Source: Nostoc sp. B(2019) (GTDB lineage Bacteria > Cyanobacteriota > Cyanobacteriia > Cyanobacteriales > Nostocaceae). Taken from it: 64,000 nucleotides of DNA. A model generated the notes under the pieces. It ran no database searches. It saw nothing but the letters and a program-made list of their open reading frames with translations, and had not been told where the DNA came from. The stretch lies in contig NZ_WVID01000005.1 of assembly GCF_010091925.1 (NCBI RefSeq), positions 93,994-157,993 of the forward strand, read 5' to 3'. Shown piece after piece: positions 9,162-18,668 of this stretch (positions within the stretch are counted from its first letter, which is position 1; each line of letters begins with the position of its first letter). The position numbers and the translations under genes are program-made.

Positions 9162-11246
9162 TTACTGCCCATTAGGAATTGTTGGCGTTGATGGCTGAAA
9201 TTGCTCAGATTCAGGCTGAGGCTCAGGATTGAGAAATTGCCGCCAAGTCTTAATTTGCTCTTGGGCGGTTGCGTAAGCAGCACTACCTCGTGGAACCAAC
9301 TTAGCAGTCTCAATACCTCTAGCAATATCAGATTGACCTAGGGAGCGTGCTATTTCCAGTAATTGCTGACTCCATTGGTCAATCGCAAAATTCACATCCA
9401 TGCGTAGGATGCTACTATTTGAAACCCGATCCGCCAGCCGTATTGCCTCAACCAAAGCTTCTGGTGTACCAGCATTTGCCACTTCCTGCGCTCTCTGCCA
9501 GTTTTCTTTGGCGCGGATTTGCCCTTGCCAATCATCTATAGCCGCTTGTGCTTCACCAGAAAGCGCCCTTCCCGACGATGCAATTTGTTGAGCTGTGCTA
9601 ATGGCAGCTGGTAGATTACCACCCTGAGCTAGTTCACGCGCTTGATCCAAGTAGGGCTGGTCTTGAATTTGCTGAATCTTCGCTGTCCAATTGCGAATTT
9701 TTCTTCGTGCTTCTGGATATAATGCCCGACCTCTACGAACTTGACTGACCTCAGCGATCGCTGCTTGCAAGGAGTTAATATCCTCGAATACTGCTATCTG
9801 TTCGGCGCGTTCTAAGTAAGGCTGGTCTTCAATTGTCTCCACTTGAGCACGCCAACGACTCATCTCTTGCCTAGCTTCTGGGGCACGAGGATTGCTAGCG
9901 GGGATCAGCTGGACTTCCGCGATCGCTGCTGTTAAATCGTTGACTGTTCCTTGGTTAGCCAGTATTCGGGCTTTTTCCAAACGGGCAACATCTTCAATTT
10001 CTAACTGCCAACGAGCGATAAGTTCCTGTGCTTTGTTATACACTGGTCTGGAGGGATCAATTTGTTGTGCTTGCGCGATCGCCGCCTCTAAACCAGAAAC
10101 ATTACCTATCCACGCACTCCTTTGTGCCTCACTCAAGGCGATAAAGTCATCTATTTCGGCTTGCAGTCCTGTATTTTCGGGAATTTGTCTAGCAATGTCT
10201 AGAGCGTCATCTACATTCTGCTTATCTAGCTTTGCCTGTGCCAACTCCAGCATCTTACGCCCAAATACTGGAATCGACTCTTGAGCTTTTTGATAAAAGT
10301 AGCTATTTTGGCCAATCGACTCGGCTAGCTTGATAGCACCTAGTAAATTATCTACGATTTTGGTATTTGCTAGACTTTCGGCTTTTGCTAACTTATCGCC
10401 ATCTTCTCGCGCCGTGGTAATTATGCGATTCAATTGCTCGTACTTAGTACTCGCCCAGTATTTATTATCCACGCGCAATAATTTAGCCGCCAGCATAAAT
10501 GCTGATTGCCAGCGCCTTTCTTGCAGTTCCTTTTCTGAATCTTGGTAGATGCCTTCTGCCTTCGACCAGACTGACTGCCATTTTAAAACTTGCTCGTCTA
10601 CTAATTTGTAAGTTGGCAGGTCTTCGGGTATCTTGCGAGCAGTAGCGATCGCTTCTTCTAAATTCCCTGCTTGGAAACTCTGGTCGGCTAGCTGTAAAAT
10701 ATCCCGCGACCATTCTTCTACAAAACGATCAATTTCTCCATGCAACGGGTGACTTTCTGGCAGTTGCTTTACTAGGGCGATCGCTTGCAACAAGTCATTT
10801 ACCGTCTGCTTAGAAGCCGCCAACTGAGCGCAGTGTAACCGTACCGACGCACTAGCCAACGGCCAAAAAATCGATGGGCAGTTTGGAGCAGATGGCAGCT
10901 TCAACAGTATTGCCATCGCCAGGAAACCTATACTGCCAGGAATCAATAAAGTTAGCAGTACAGACCATAACACCCAGCTTTTCATCCAGCGTGGCAATTT
11001 CTTAGAACTACCACTGAGTGTAACAGTGTCTTCTGAATGATTATTTATAGGTAATCCTTCTTTACGAGACGCTACGCTAACGGAATTTTTTTCTTTTCGT
11101 CGCTTCGCTGACTTGGAGGTTGAACCAGTAGCCGGGACACCAAATGCTTGAGTTTCAGCTAATTGATGTGCTTGCGATAATATTGTCTTTTTATCTAGCT
11201 CTCTTGCTTTGGATGGAGGCATATCTGGAATATCCCGCTCTGTCAT
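9162..11246 (-). CDS. Membrane-anchored helical repeat protein, function unknown
   Basis: A 694-residue protein. Residues 1-~88 are polar and basic; one transmembrane segment follows (LWSVLLTLLIPGSIGFLAMAI, ~93-113); the rest is about ten helical repeats of ~50-60 residues with a recurring pattern A..LA..G....L..AI..A..I......Y..A...I..W. This looks like a TPR/alpha-solenoid scaffold outside the cytoplasm or facing the periplasm. The tail is Pro/Gln-rich. Homologues in cyanobacteria are often labelled 'chromosome segregation ATPase', but I see no Walker motif, so that name is unsupported. An in-frame dispersed repeat appears to encode residues SVSVASRKEG near position 54-63. It starts at ATG 11246. 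Confidence 0.75.
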   Translation of the reverse strand: MTERDIPDMPPSKARELDKKTILSQAHQLAETQAFGVPATGSTSKSAKRRKEKNSVSVASRKEGLPINNHSEDTVTLSGSSKKLPRWMKSWVLWSVLLTLLIPGSIGFLAMAILLKLPSAPNCPSIFWPLASASVRLHCAQLAASKQTVNDLLQAIALVKQLPESHPLHGEIDRFVEEWSRDILQLADQSFQAGNLEEAIATARKIPEDLPTYKLVDEQVLKWQSVWSKAEGIYQDSEKELQERRWQSAFMLAAKLLRVDNKYWASTKYEQLNRIITTAREDGDKLAKAESLANTKIVDNLLGAIKLAESIGQNSYFYQKAQESIPVFGRKMLELAQAKLDKQNVDDALDIARQIPENTGLQAEIDDFIALSEAQRSAWIGNVSGLEAAIAQAQQIDPSRPVYNKAQELIARWQLEIEDVARLEKARILANQGTVNDLTAAIAEVQLIPASNPRAPEARQEMSRWRAQVETIEDQPYLERAEQIAVFEDINSLQAAIAEVSQVRRGRALYPEARRKIRNWTAKIQQIQDQPYLDQARELAQGGNLPAAISTAQQIASSGRALSGEAQAAIDDWQGQIRAKENWQRAQEVANAGTPEALVEAIRLADRVSNSSILRMDVNFAIDQWSQQLLEIARSLGQSDIARGIETAKLVPRGSAAYATAQEQIKTWRQFLNPEPQPESEQFQPSTPTIPNGQ

Positions 11247-11392
11247 TTCTCACACCAAAATAATTGAATAGCGATCTGTTTTAAGTTGATAATTCCATTG
11301 CTGCCATAGTAACTTTCTCATGCTTAAAAAGCTACTTTTTTAATTATCTATCTCCACAGATACCATTAACAATTTCAAGCTGTAGTCTCATT

Positions 11393-12304
11393 TTATACTT
11401 TTTCTTGAAGATTAGATTCTGCTTGTAAATCAACAATTAGCTCAGCTAATTGATCGCTACTTGCCTGGTAAACTCTGCCACAAAAGTCACAAGTTGCCTC
11501 AGCACCATCATCTTTAATAATCATGTCTTGCAATTCTGCTTCGCCCAGAATCTTGAGTGCTCCCAGCACGCGATCAAAAGAGCAACCACAATGGAAGCGC
11601 AGCATTTGGCTTTCGGGAAAGATTGACAGACCCATATCTCCCAGTAGATCACCAAAGATTTCGGTCAAGGTCTTCCCAGTTTGCAACAACGGCGTAAATC
11701 CCGCTAAACCAGCTACCCGTGATTCCAGCGTTGCAACTAGGGCTTCGTCTCTAGCAGCTTTGGGCAACACTTGCACCAGTAACCCTCCAGCAGCCGTCAC
11801 TCCACCTGCTCCTACGAACACGCCTAAAACTATAGCTGAAGGCGTTTGTTCTGAATTTACCAGGTAATGAGCTACATCATCACCAATTTCACCAGAAACC
11901 AGTTCAACTGTACTAGAGTAAGGATAACCGTAACCGATATCCCTAACAACGTAGAGGTAGCCGCTACCCACTGCACCACCAACATCTAGTTTACCTCTAG
12001 GATTGGGAGGCAATTCCACAGAGGGGTTTGCTACATAACCGCGTACCGTACCATCTAATCCTGCATCTACTAAGATACCACCCAAAGGCCCATCACCCTT
12101 TACCCGGACATTTACTCTCGACCCAGTTCGCTTCATATTAGAAGCCATCAACAAGCCTGCTGCCATAGTCCGACCTAGTGCTGCCGTTGCCACATAAGAA
12201 AGCTTGTGGCGCACTCGTGCTTCTTCTGTTAAGCGTGTGGTGATCACACCTACTGCACGAATCCCACCTTCGGCTGCCGTGGCACGAATTAACTGATCCG
12301 CCAT
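11393..12304 (-). CDS. hslO: Redox-regulated chaperone Hsp33
   Basis: A 303-residue protein from ATG 12304 (MADQLIRATAAEGG). The frame extends five codons further to a TTG, but MADQ is the natural start. The C-terminal zinc motif is present: C239-G-C241 and C272-DF-C275, the four cysteines that release zinc and form disulfides on oxidative stress. In Hsp33 this switches on a dimeric holdase that protects unfolding proteins in the cytoplasm. The length fits the family. It stands alone on the minus strand after the 9162 gene (146 bp between them). Confidence 0.95.
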   Translation of the reverse strand: MADQLIRATAAEGGIRAVGVITTRLTEEARVRHKLSYVATAALGRTMAAGLLMASNMKRTGSRVNVRVKGDGPLGGILVDAGLDGTVRGYVANPSVELPPNPRGKLDVGGAVGSGYLYVVRDIGYGYPYSSTVELVSGEIGDDVAHYLVNSEQTPSAIVLGVFVGAGGVTAAGGLLVQVLPKAARDEALVATLESRVAGLAGFTPLLQTGKTLTEIFGDLLGDMGLSIFPESQMLRFHCGCSFDRVLGALKILGEAELQDMIIKDDGAEATCDFCGRVYQASSDQLAELIVDLQAESNLQEKV

Positions 12305-12886
12305 GAAAAACCTTACCAATAGTGCCTTAGTCTTACTGAAAGTCCCTTGCTTTTATACGCGGGAATTAAGATTGTTACTTATTATAACAAAACTTAATTT
12401 AAATTTATATTGAATCAGTGGTTTATAATAATAGCATGAAGCAAGTAAACCTAACAACTAATTTAGTGAATACATATCCCAAAAGGAATCTGAGCTAAAC
12501 TTAAGAACTAACCTTATTTTATGTCTTGTCATTACTCACATTTTTGTAACAATCAAATTGTCGTGAAACCCATAGTCTGCCTATGATTAACATCGCAGGT
12601 TCATAGCCAAAGTCAGTTTTAGTGAAATCTTGCATTATTCTCTATGAGCCAACCATCACGCTCAGAAATAAATTTATTTTCAAGCAGCATAGCAATAAAG
12701 CGAAAAATTGAAAAAATATGGGTTAATGACAAGCATTTGGTGTATGAGAAGTGTTGAATTTCTTAACAAGATTAACTCATTGATTCTAATTTACTCAGAG
12801 AGAAAACAAAATATTGAGAAGTATTTTCTGCTGAGCTTTGCAATAATAAAACAACAATTCACTCTAACTGAGTATAATCTCAAAAA
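12305..12886. other. Intergenic region, no gene seen
   Basis: A 582-bp AT-rich divergent spacer between hslO and the 12887 gene. It should contain promoters for both. A short frame at 12708-12962 overlaps the next gene and lacks any family signal, so I do not call it. I recognise no repeat or RNA gene. Confidence 0.5.
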
Positions 12887-13273
12887 ATGCTGGGTACTTT
12901 TCAACAAAGCCAACTACGGATCGAAATCGAAGCGTCAGCAGATGCAATTCACAACAGTCTAGTGCATTCAAAACAACTAGAAAAATGGCTTGTGGTGCAA
13001 CGCTTTGCTCCCGGAATGCCAGAAGAATTACTTCCAGGATTACAATTTACAACCTGGACTGGCCCAGTTGCGATTTGTCATCAAGTAGACGTTTTAAAAT
13101 CTAACTGCTTGCGCTTGCTTTTAAGTGGAGGAATTGACGGGTTTCACGAATGGTACTGGGGAGAAGGTTGGGTGCAGTCTCGCTTAGAAGGATTGTCAAT
13201 TCTACCCTTGAACTTGGGTCAAACTCTAAGTTTGTTGAGTTTGCGCCAGTTTTTGACAGTTCCAGGGCTTTGA
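12887..13273 (+). CDS. SRPBCC/START-like conserved cyanobacterial protein
   Basis: A 128-residue soluble protein starting MLGTFQQSQLRIEIEASADA. The pattern fits a helix-grip (SRPBCC) fold: an early beta strand, a helix with 'VHSKQLEKWL', then strands ending in WYWGEGWVQSRLEGLSILP and a C-terminal helix LGQTLSLLSLRQFL. The fold binds hydrophobic ligands in other families, but no ligand or partner is known here. It is flanked by unrelated genes and appears monocistronic. A function cannot be given; the fold assignment is moderate. Confidence 0.75.
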   Translation: MLGTFQQSQLRIEIEASADAIHNSLVHSKQLEKWLVVQRFAPGMPEELLPGLQFTTWTGPVAICHQVDVLKSNCLRLLLSGGIDGFHEWYWGEGWVQSRLEGLSILPLNLGQTLSLLSLRQFLTVPGL

Positions 13274-13493
13274 TCGACTAGACTATGGACAACGGAAATT
13301 TGCTTTGTCTCTCCATACCTTTTCTCAAGAAGAATAGGAAAGATAAACAGTATTCTTGCCTTGAAAGTAGACTTCAAGGCAGGTCTATGATCTCCGGTCT
13401 TCTAAGTTCTGACTCTAGCCAAATATTTTTTAAAGGTAAGTCGTTTAGTGACTCCTGGGGTTGTGGTCATGGCATTTTCTCATTTGCCTTTAC

Positions 13494-13925
13494 TTAATTC
13501 TGATTCGGCTTTACCACCAACACCGAACAATTAGCCTCTTCCACCACTTGACTACTAACAGAACCTAGGACAATTCGTTTCATACCAATTAATCCACGAC
13601 TGCCAATTATAACTAAGTCAGCCTTATAAATATTGGCAAGACGAATAATCTCATCAGCAGGATCGCCAGTTACGAGCTCTAATTCGCTGTTAACTGATAA
13701 TTGCTCCTGATAAGATTGCAATTGTTTTTCAATATGGAAATAAGAAAGTGTCGGTGACTCTGGATGAGGACGATCAGCAGGTAGTTCCGTCTCGGAATCT
13801 GGGGTATGGAATACATGACAGAAGATGACTCTGGTGTCTTTTGACAACACCAAGTTATCTAAAGTCTGAATTACTCGTTCCGCAATTTCTGAACCGTCCA
13901 GAGCTACCAAAATAGTCTTTAGCAC
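13494..13925 (-). CDS. Universal stress protein (UspA family)
   Basis: A 143-residue single-domain Usp with an N-terminal LVALDGSEIAERV (D9 contacts adenine in ATP-binding members) and the C-terminal nucleotide motif GSRGLIGMKRIVLGSVS, that is G-x2-G-x9-G-S, which marks the ATP-binding subclass. These cytoplasmic proteins respond to starvation, oxidative or osmotic stress; the exact role of this copy is unknown. It starts at GTG 13925. It faces the 12887 gene convergently. Confidence 0.9.
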   Translation of the reverse strand: MLKTILVALDGSEIAERVIQTLDNLVLSKDTRVIFCHVFHTPDSETELPADRPHPESPTLSYFHIEKQLQSYQEQLSVNSELELVTGDPADEIIRLANIYKADLVIIGSRGLIGMKRIVLGSVSSQVVEEANCSVLVVKPNQN

Positions 13926-14412
13926 CGCTCTCGTCTCCTCAAGAGTAGACTTACTTATATTTAAGTGCCTAGTAAAGGTTCTTGGCAGATGCTACATCAA
14001 CCAATTTCCATGCTGGGAACTTAGTTTGTATAGTCGAGCCAGTGCGTTGCTATGGTTTTCCTCGGTAGCATCTGGCCTAGAGAACCTTTTATCCAATTAC
14101 CTGGGTTAGGATTAACCTTCCTGAAAGCTTGCCCGGAAGCAAACCCTTAGATGCTTGTAACGCTAGTGATGCTCGTTTTCGCTTTGGGCATACCCCTAAC
14201 GGTAAGCAAGCTACGCGCAGCGTGCCGCAGGCAAGACTCGCTGACGCGACTTTTGTTTGCATTACCACAATTTCTTTCGGAGGCAACCCTCCGCGAATTG
14301 CTGGCTGCCATACAGTGGCTCCTCCAGCGAAGCAACTGGCGTCTAGACTTTATAGTGTGAAGCCAACGAGTGACTTTTGCCAACAGTATAAGAAAAAATT
14401 AAGCATTTCAAA
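13926..14412. other. Repeat-rich intergenic region between hisD and the Usp gene
   Basis: This 487-bp spacer has several overlapping short frames in both strands, none with a family signal. Its centre (about 14190-14330) is made of GC-richer dispersed-repeat modules (for example GCGCAGCGTGCCGCAGGCA and AGACTCGCTGACGCGAC) typical of Nostocales genomes. The open frames are by-products of this repeat composition. Confidence 0.6.
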
Positions 14413-15714
14413 TCACTCTTCCTGCTGAATTCGGCGTCGTACTGAATCGGCGTGAGAAGGTAAGCCTTCGGTTGTTGCTAGTATGTCAATTGCACCAGCA
14501 ACTTTTTGCAGTGCGGTTTGTGAGTATTGAATAATACTGGAGTGTTTGAGGAAAGTTTCTACTCCCAATGCCGAAGCATAGCGAGCAGCACCAGAAGTCG
14601 GCAAAGTATGGTTAGGACCTGCTAAATAGTCTCCTACAGCTTCCGGTGTAGAGTAACCCAAGAAGATAGCTCCAGCGTGGCGAATGTATGGAATTAGTGC
14701 CCAAGGGTCTTTGACTTCTAATTCCAGGTGTTCGGGGGCAAATTCATTTGAGAATTCTGCGGCTGCTTCTAGGGATTCCACAACGACAATCAAGCCGTAG
14801 TGAGCGATCGCTTTTTCTGTGTCTATTCGCCGTGGGTGATCTACTAGCTGTCTTTCCACAGCGACTTGCACATTTTTTGCCAAACTAGCATCTGTCGTCA
14901 GCAAAATCGCTGCCGCCATCGGATCATGTTCGGCTTGAGCTAACAAATCAGCGGCGATATGCACCGGATTTGCCGTTTCATCGGCAATAATTAGCACTTC
15001 GCTTGGCCCTGCCAAAGAATCAATGCCCACTGTGCCGTAGACAAGTTTTTTCGCTAAGGTGACATAAATGTTACCTGGGCCAGTGATCACATTTACTTTC
15101 GGAATCGTTTCTGTGCCATAGGCTAAAGCGGCGATCGCTTGTGCGCCCCCGACGCGGTAAATTTCTTGTACCCCCGCTTCTTGAGCAGCCACCAAAACGG
15201 CTGGGTTAATTGCTTTTCCGGCTCCGGGTGGTGTTGCCATGACTACCTGGGGTACGCAAGCTACCTTTGCCGGAATTGCATTCATCAGTACCGTACTGGG
15301 ATAGGCGGCGCGACCACCAGGCACATATAACCCCGCTCGATCTACGGGGGTATAGCGTTTACCCAGCACTACTTCATCATCGCCAAAGTGTACCCAGCTT
15401 TTTGGTACTCGCTGACGATGAAACGCTTCAATTTGGCGGCAAGCCAGCCGAATTGCCTCCATCAACTCCTTCGACACTTGTTGATAAGCTGCATCCAACT
15501 CCGAGCCTGTAACACGTAGTTCTTCCGGCTTGAGAGTTTGATTGTCAAATTCGGCTGTGTAATGCAATACAGCTTTGTCGCCTTGGCGCTTCACTGCCTG
15601 CAACACTTCCCGCACCGTTGCTTCTTTGTGAAGCACCTGTTCGTCATGAGTGCGATCGCAGATACGTTGTAGTTCTGCTCTGACGTCTGCCTGCTGAGTA
15701 ATGATTCGCAGCAT
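14413..15714 (-). CDS. hisD: Histidinol dehydrogenase
   Basis: A 433-residue enzyme that oxidises L-histidinol to L-histidine in two NAD-dependent steps, the last reactions of histidine synthesis in the cytoplasm. Family signatures: GRAAYPSTVLMNAIPA, the VGGAQAIAALAYGTETIP segment, the VTGPGNIYVTLAK NAD region, the AQAEHDPMAAAILLT zinc/catalytic region and GPNHTLPT near the C-terminus. The length is normal. It stands apart from other his genes, as is usual in cyanobacteria. The start is ATG 15714 (MLRIITQQADV). Confidence 0.97.
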   Translation of the reverse strand: MLRIITQQADVRAELQRICDRTHDEQVLHKEATVREVLQAVKRQGDKAVLHYTAEFDNQTLKPEELRVTGSELDAAYQQVSKELMEAIRLACRQIEAFHRQRVPKSWVHFGDDEVVLGKRYTPVDRAGLYVPGGRAAYPSTVLMNAIPAKVACVPQVVMATPPGAGKAINPAVLVAAQEAGVQEIYRVGGAQAIAALAYGTETIPKVNVITGPGNIYVTLAKKLVYGTVGIDSLAGPSEVLIIADETANPVHIAADLLAQAEHDPMAAAILLTTDASLAKNVQVAVERQLVDHPRRIDTEKAIAHYGLIVVVESLEAAAEFSNEFAPEHLELEVKDPWALIPYIRHAGAIFLGYSTPEAVGDYLAGPNHTLPTSGAARYASALGVETFLKHSSIIQYSQTALQKVAGAIDILATTEGLPSHADSVRRRIQQEE

Positions 15715-16723
15715 GGAGTAAGGACAATGCCAAAATTATAATATTCCCGCCTGAGAATCAGTCTTGCTCTTTACCCACCTGGGATATGGAACTCACTTTC
15801 TTCTCTTCTTTAGCTTAACCCGGATTTTTTTGATACTCCCAAGGCTACCAGCATATAGTTTGCTTGAGAAGGCAACTTAATTACTCAGCCCGATAAGCCG
15901 ACTAGGTTTCTCGGCAGGGAGTGGGTATGCCATTCCCATAACCCTTATGCCCCACCCCTCACTCCCTGCGGGGGTACAGGTAGTGTGTTTGCACATCCAA
16001 TTCCCCGCTTATGGGGGGTAAGGTCTGAGTATAATTTTTGTTTTGCTGATTTTTCTATTTTAGTAGCTAGCATGTGTAGAAACACGATATATCGGGTTTC
16101 TACATTTAAACCTCTGAACTTACAAGTTTACAGTTCCTTGTCTTTAACAGTACATCCTCTTTAAGGACACACTGCATAATCAAGTAGTGGTCAGTGAGGT
16201 TGATTATTTATTGAAGTACTCAATTTTAACGCATTTCTCGGATTGACGACATATCCTATCAATGTCAAATCTTTTTTTCTGACAATCATCTTAGAAGCTG
16301 ACTTTTACACTCCCCATAGCTAAAGCTAGAGAATTGTAAAAAAACCTGGACTTCATTTGTAGAAGATTCTGACTTCAACCGTCCTTTGTTAGATGATTCA
16401 TCCCCCGTTTGGATACGTTCACAGGCTTACACAGACTCCAACCGCGTTTCAATAAATATTTCATTCTCTTTGCCAGACTTTATCGCACTCAGCTGAGCAA
16501 TTTGGTTAGTGGGTAGTCTAATGTATTCATTTCCTCAGCGCTACTGTGGTTAAAACTGCAAATCACCTACATCCCCGTGCCTGAAGTCAGTGGCTTTGGC
16601 TAGCTTTTTGGTAAGACTCAAGAGGGAGATTTTTTTAAGAAATTCTAACATTGGCAACATGAATGCTATATTAGTAAGTCTAGTAGTGTGTGTACATATT
16701 TAATAGTCTTTTTGGAATTGACT
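15715..16723. other. Long intergenic region upstream of rpsT
   Basis: About 1 kb between divergent hisD and rpsT. It holds the GTAGAAAC-type palindrome at 16076-16103 and a GC-rich stretch (about 15912-15976) in which GCAGGGAGTG is complemented by CACTCCCTGC. No protein, tRNA or known structured RNA could be recognised. Promoters for rpsT and hisD must lie here, possibly with a long rpsT leader. Confidence 0.5.
16076..16103. repeat. GTAGAAAC-type palindromic dispersed repeat
   Basis: A 28-nt palindrome, GTAGAAACACGATA followed by TATCGGGTTTCTAC, with two central-arm mismatches. It belongs to the same broad family as those at 9109 and 28293 (GTAGARAC...GTYTCTAC). It lies in the hisD-rpsT spacer. 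Confidence 0.75.
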
Positions 16724-17017
16724 GTGGCGAATACAAAGTCTGCTCTCAAGCGCGCCGAAATCGCAGAACGCAATCGGCTACGTAATAAAGCTTACAAATC
16801 AGCAGTAAAGACGCTGATGAAGAAATACATTGGTGCTGTTGATGTCCATGCAGCTAATCCTACCCCAGAATCAAAACAAGAAGTAGAGTCTCGGCTGTCC
16901 GAGGCTTACAGCAAAATCGATAAAGCCGTAAAGCGGGGTGTCCTTCACCCCAACAATGGGGCAAGGAAAAAGTCAAAATTGGCTAACCGACTAAAACCAC
17001 TCACACAAGCTGAGTAG
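16724..17017 (+). CDS. rpsT: 30S ribosomal protein S20
   Basis: A 97-residue basic protein starting at GTG 16724, giving (V/M)[20 protein letters not shown], the conserved N-terminus of bacterial S20. The frame is open for 12 more codons upstream to an ATG at 16688, but that extension is hydrophobic and unlike S20. S20 binds 16S rRNA early in 30S assembly. It is followed by tatD and the rpo genes, an arrangement I recall from other Nostocales. Confidence 0.95.
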   Translation: MANTKSALKRAEIAERNRLRNKAYKSAVKTLMKKYIGAVDVHAANPTPESKQEVESRLSEAYSKIDKAVKRGVLHPNNGARKKSKLANRLKPLTQAE

Positions 17018-17076
17018 TCATTAGTCATTTGTCCTTAGTCATCATAGATAGGGACAAATAACTAATGACCAAGAGA

Positions 17077-17112
17077 GAAGTCTGAGCGGAGGCTTCCTCC
17101 GCTCAGAACTTC
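17077..17112. repeat. GAAGTC-hairpin dispersed element, copy 1 (rpsT-tatD spacer)
   Basis: A hairpin with outer arms GAAGT/ACTTC, inner arms TGAGCGGAGG/CCTCCGCTCA and a CTT loop. It is framed by heptad-like repeats (GTCATTTGTC and GACAAAGGACAAA). Copies with the same design lie at 24059 and 40149. Confidence 0.85.
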
Positions 17113-17130
17113 GGAGACAAAGGACAAACG

Positions 17131-17916
17131 ATGCAGTTGATAGACACCCACGTCCATCTCAACTTTGATCTTTTTGAGCCAGATTTAACAACAGTGCGAT
17201 CGCGATGGCAACAATCAGGTGTAGTACATTTAGTACATTCTTGTGTTCACCCTGAAGAGTTTTCTAGCATTCAAGCCATAGCACACAAATTTCCTGAAAT
17301 CAGCTTTGCCGTAGGATTGCATCCTTTAGATGCTGAAAAATGGAATAGCGAAACAGCCGAGAAAATAAAATCTTTGGCTTGTTCTGATTCTAAAGTGGTA
17401 GCAATCGGGGAAATGGGGCTGGATTTTTACAAAGCAGATAACCGTGAGCAGCAGCGCATGGTATTTGAAGGGCAGTTGGCGATCGCATCAGAACTCGACT
17501 TACCAGTAATTATCCACTGCCGGGATGCTGCTGTTGAAGTCAGAGAAGTGTTACAAAAATGGCATGAACTTCAAGGAGAAAGAATACGAGGCGTGATGCA
17601 TTGTTGGGGTGGCACGCCGGAAGAAACTCAATGGTTTCTCGATTTAGGGTTTTACATCAGCTTTAGCGGTACAGTAACATTCAAAAATGCCAAAGCTATC
17701 CAATCCTCAGCTGCTATGGTAAGCAGCGATCGCTTATTAGTTGAAACAGACTGCCCTTTTTTAGCTCCGGTTCCCAAACGAGGTGAACGGCGCAATGAAC
17801 CAGCAAATGTGCGTTATGTAGCAGAGCAAGTAGCCAAACTGCGTGAGGAAACGGTAGAAGCGATCGCTGCTCAAACTACCCAAAATGCTTGTAAATTGTT
17901 TGGTCTGTCACTATAA
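17131..17916 (+). CDS. tatD: TatD family metal-dependent DNase
   Basis: A 261-residue TIM-barrel amidohydrolase-fold protein. It has the N-terminal metal motif DTHVHLN (residues 4-10), the GLHP segment, [10 protein letters not shown] (Glu metal ligand), [18 protein letters not shown] and the ETDCPFLAP segment with its catalytic Asp. TatD enzymes are Mg-dependent 3'-5' exonucleases linked to DNA repair and fragment clearance. The start at ATG 17131 is supported by AAGGA at 17119-17123, which is supplied by a repeat element. It lies between rpsT and rpoB on the same strand. Confidence 0.93.
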   Translation: MQLIDTHVHLNFDLFEPDLTTVRSRWQQSGVVHLVHSCVHPEEFSSIQAIAHKFPEISFAVGLHPLDAEKWNSETAEKIKSLACSDSKVVAIGEMGLDFYKADNREQQRMVFEGQLAIASELDLPVIIHCRDAAVEVREVLQKWHELQGERIRGVMHCWGGTPEETQWFLDLGFYISFSGTVTFKNAKAIQSSAAMVSSDRLLVETDCPFLAPVPKRGERRNEPANVRYVAEQVAKLREETVEAIAAQTTQNACKLFGLSL

Positions 17917-18668
17917 AATGTGGCTGAGTTCCTGCTCTCATCTGTGGCAAAAAAATAAAACTCTAGAAGGACGAAAATATGCTAAGATTATTCCCTCCAA
18001 AACACTTTGCTTGCGGCATAATGATAAAGGAAGGAACTAAGAATTTGTCAGCTTGAATTTACTACTGTTACCGACTGTAATATCCTCATATTCTCTACAA
18101 CCGGATCCTCTTCATACAAGACTAACCGTGCTTAACCTGGTTAAGCTAGATTTTTGCACAAGATCTGTACATCGGCTTCTGTATGTTTAACCTATAGAAA
18201 ATCTTTAAACAAAATTGCCTTGTGACTACAACCCAACAAAATGAAGCCATGACTATTCAGAGCCGACAAAGTGTGGATCGCTCCCTCCGCCTGATGATAT
18301 CACTGAGAGTATAAATATTAAAGTGTTATTAGATACAGGTTTAGCAGTGTATAACTGCGTAGGCTAATCAACGCGCTTTTTGGAGGGGAAGTGAAAAAAG
18401 CAAATCCAACTCAGGGATATCTGGATCATCTACTGTTATTAAATCAATTTTATAGCTGGATTTTAGCGATTCTGTACCCTCATCAAGGGCAATTAACCCC
18501 TTGTCAAAATCGCTTATTCCGGCTTTAATTGCTGCGTTTGCCCACACCTGTAAATAGCAGGTGATGTTAGGAGAAGTTCCCAAACAGCTGCGGACACTGG
18601 CTAGGATCGGGAACTGTCAAACAGCAGTGTCCAAGGGAAAGTATAACCAGGTTGACAAAGGTAGAGGC
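17917..18668. other. Leader/promoter region of the rpoB operon
   Basis: This 752-bp spacer holds the promoter and leader of rpoB-rpoC1-rpoC2. Plausible -10-like TATAAT-type boxes occur but none can be assigned. An antisense frame at 18368-18583 starting at TTG is discussed separately. The last 108 bp (from 18561) are open in frame with rpoB but do not look like RpoB sequence. I see no ribosomal protein L10/L12-type leader, which fits the cyanobacterial arrangement where rpoB is not linked to rplJL. Confidence 0.5.

Noticed and set aside
12708-12962. 84-residue open frame before the 12887 gene
   Set aside because: It overlaps the well-supported 12887 gene and shows AT-rich chance composition.
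13285-13497. 70-residue plus-strand frame
   Set aside because: Composition is not gene-like, no start signal, and it runs into the convergent Usp gene.
14089-14428. Several overlapping frames on both strands
   Set aside because: They arise from repeat modules in the hisD-Usp spacer and match no protein.
18561-18668. In-frame N-terminal extension of RpoB by 36 residues
   Set aside because: The added residues are unlike RpoB, whereas [11 protein letters not shown] at 18669 matches the natural start; the extension is an open leader.
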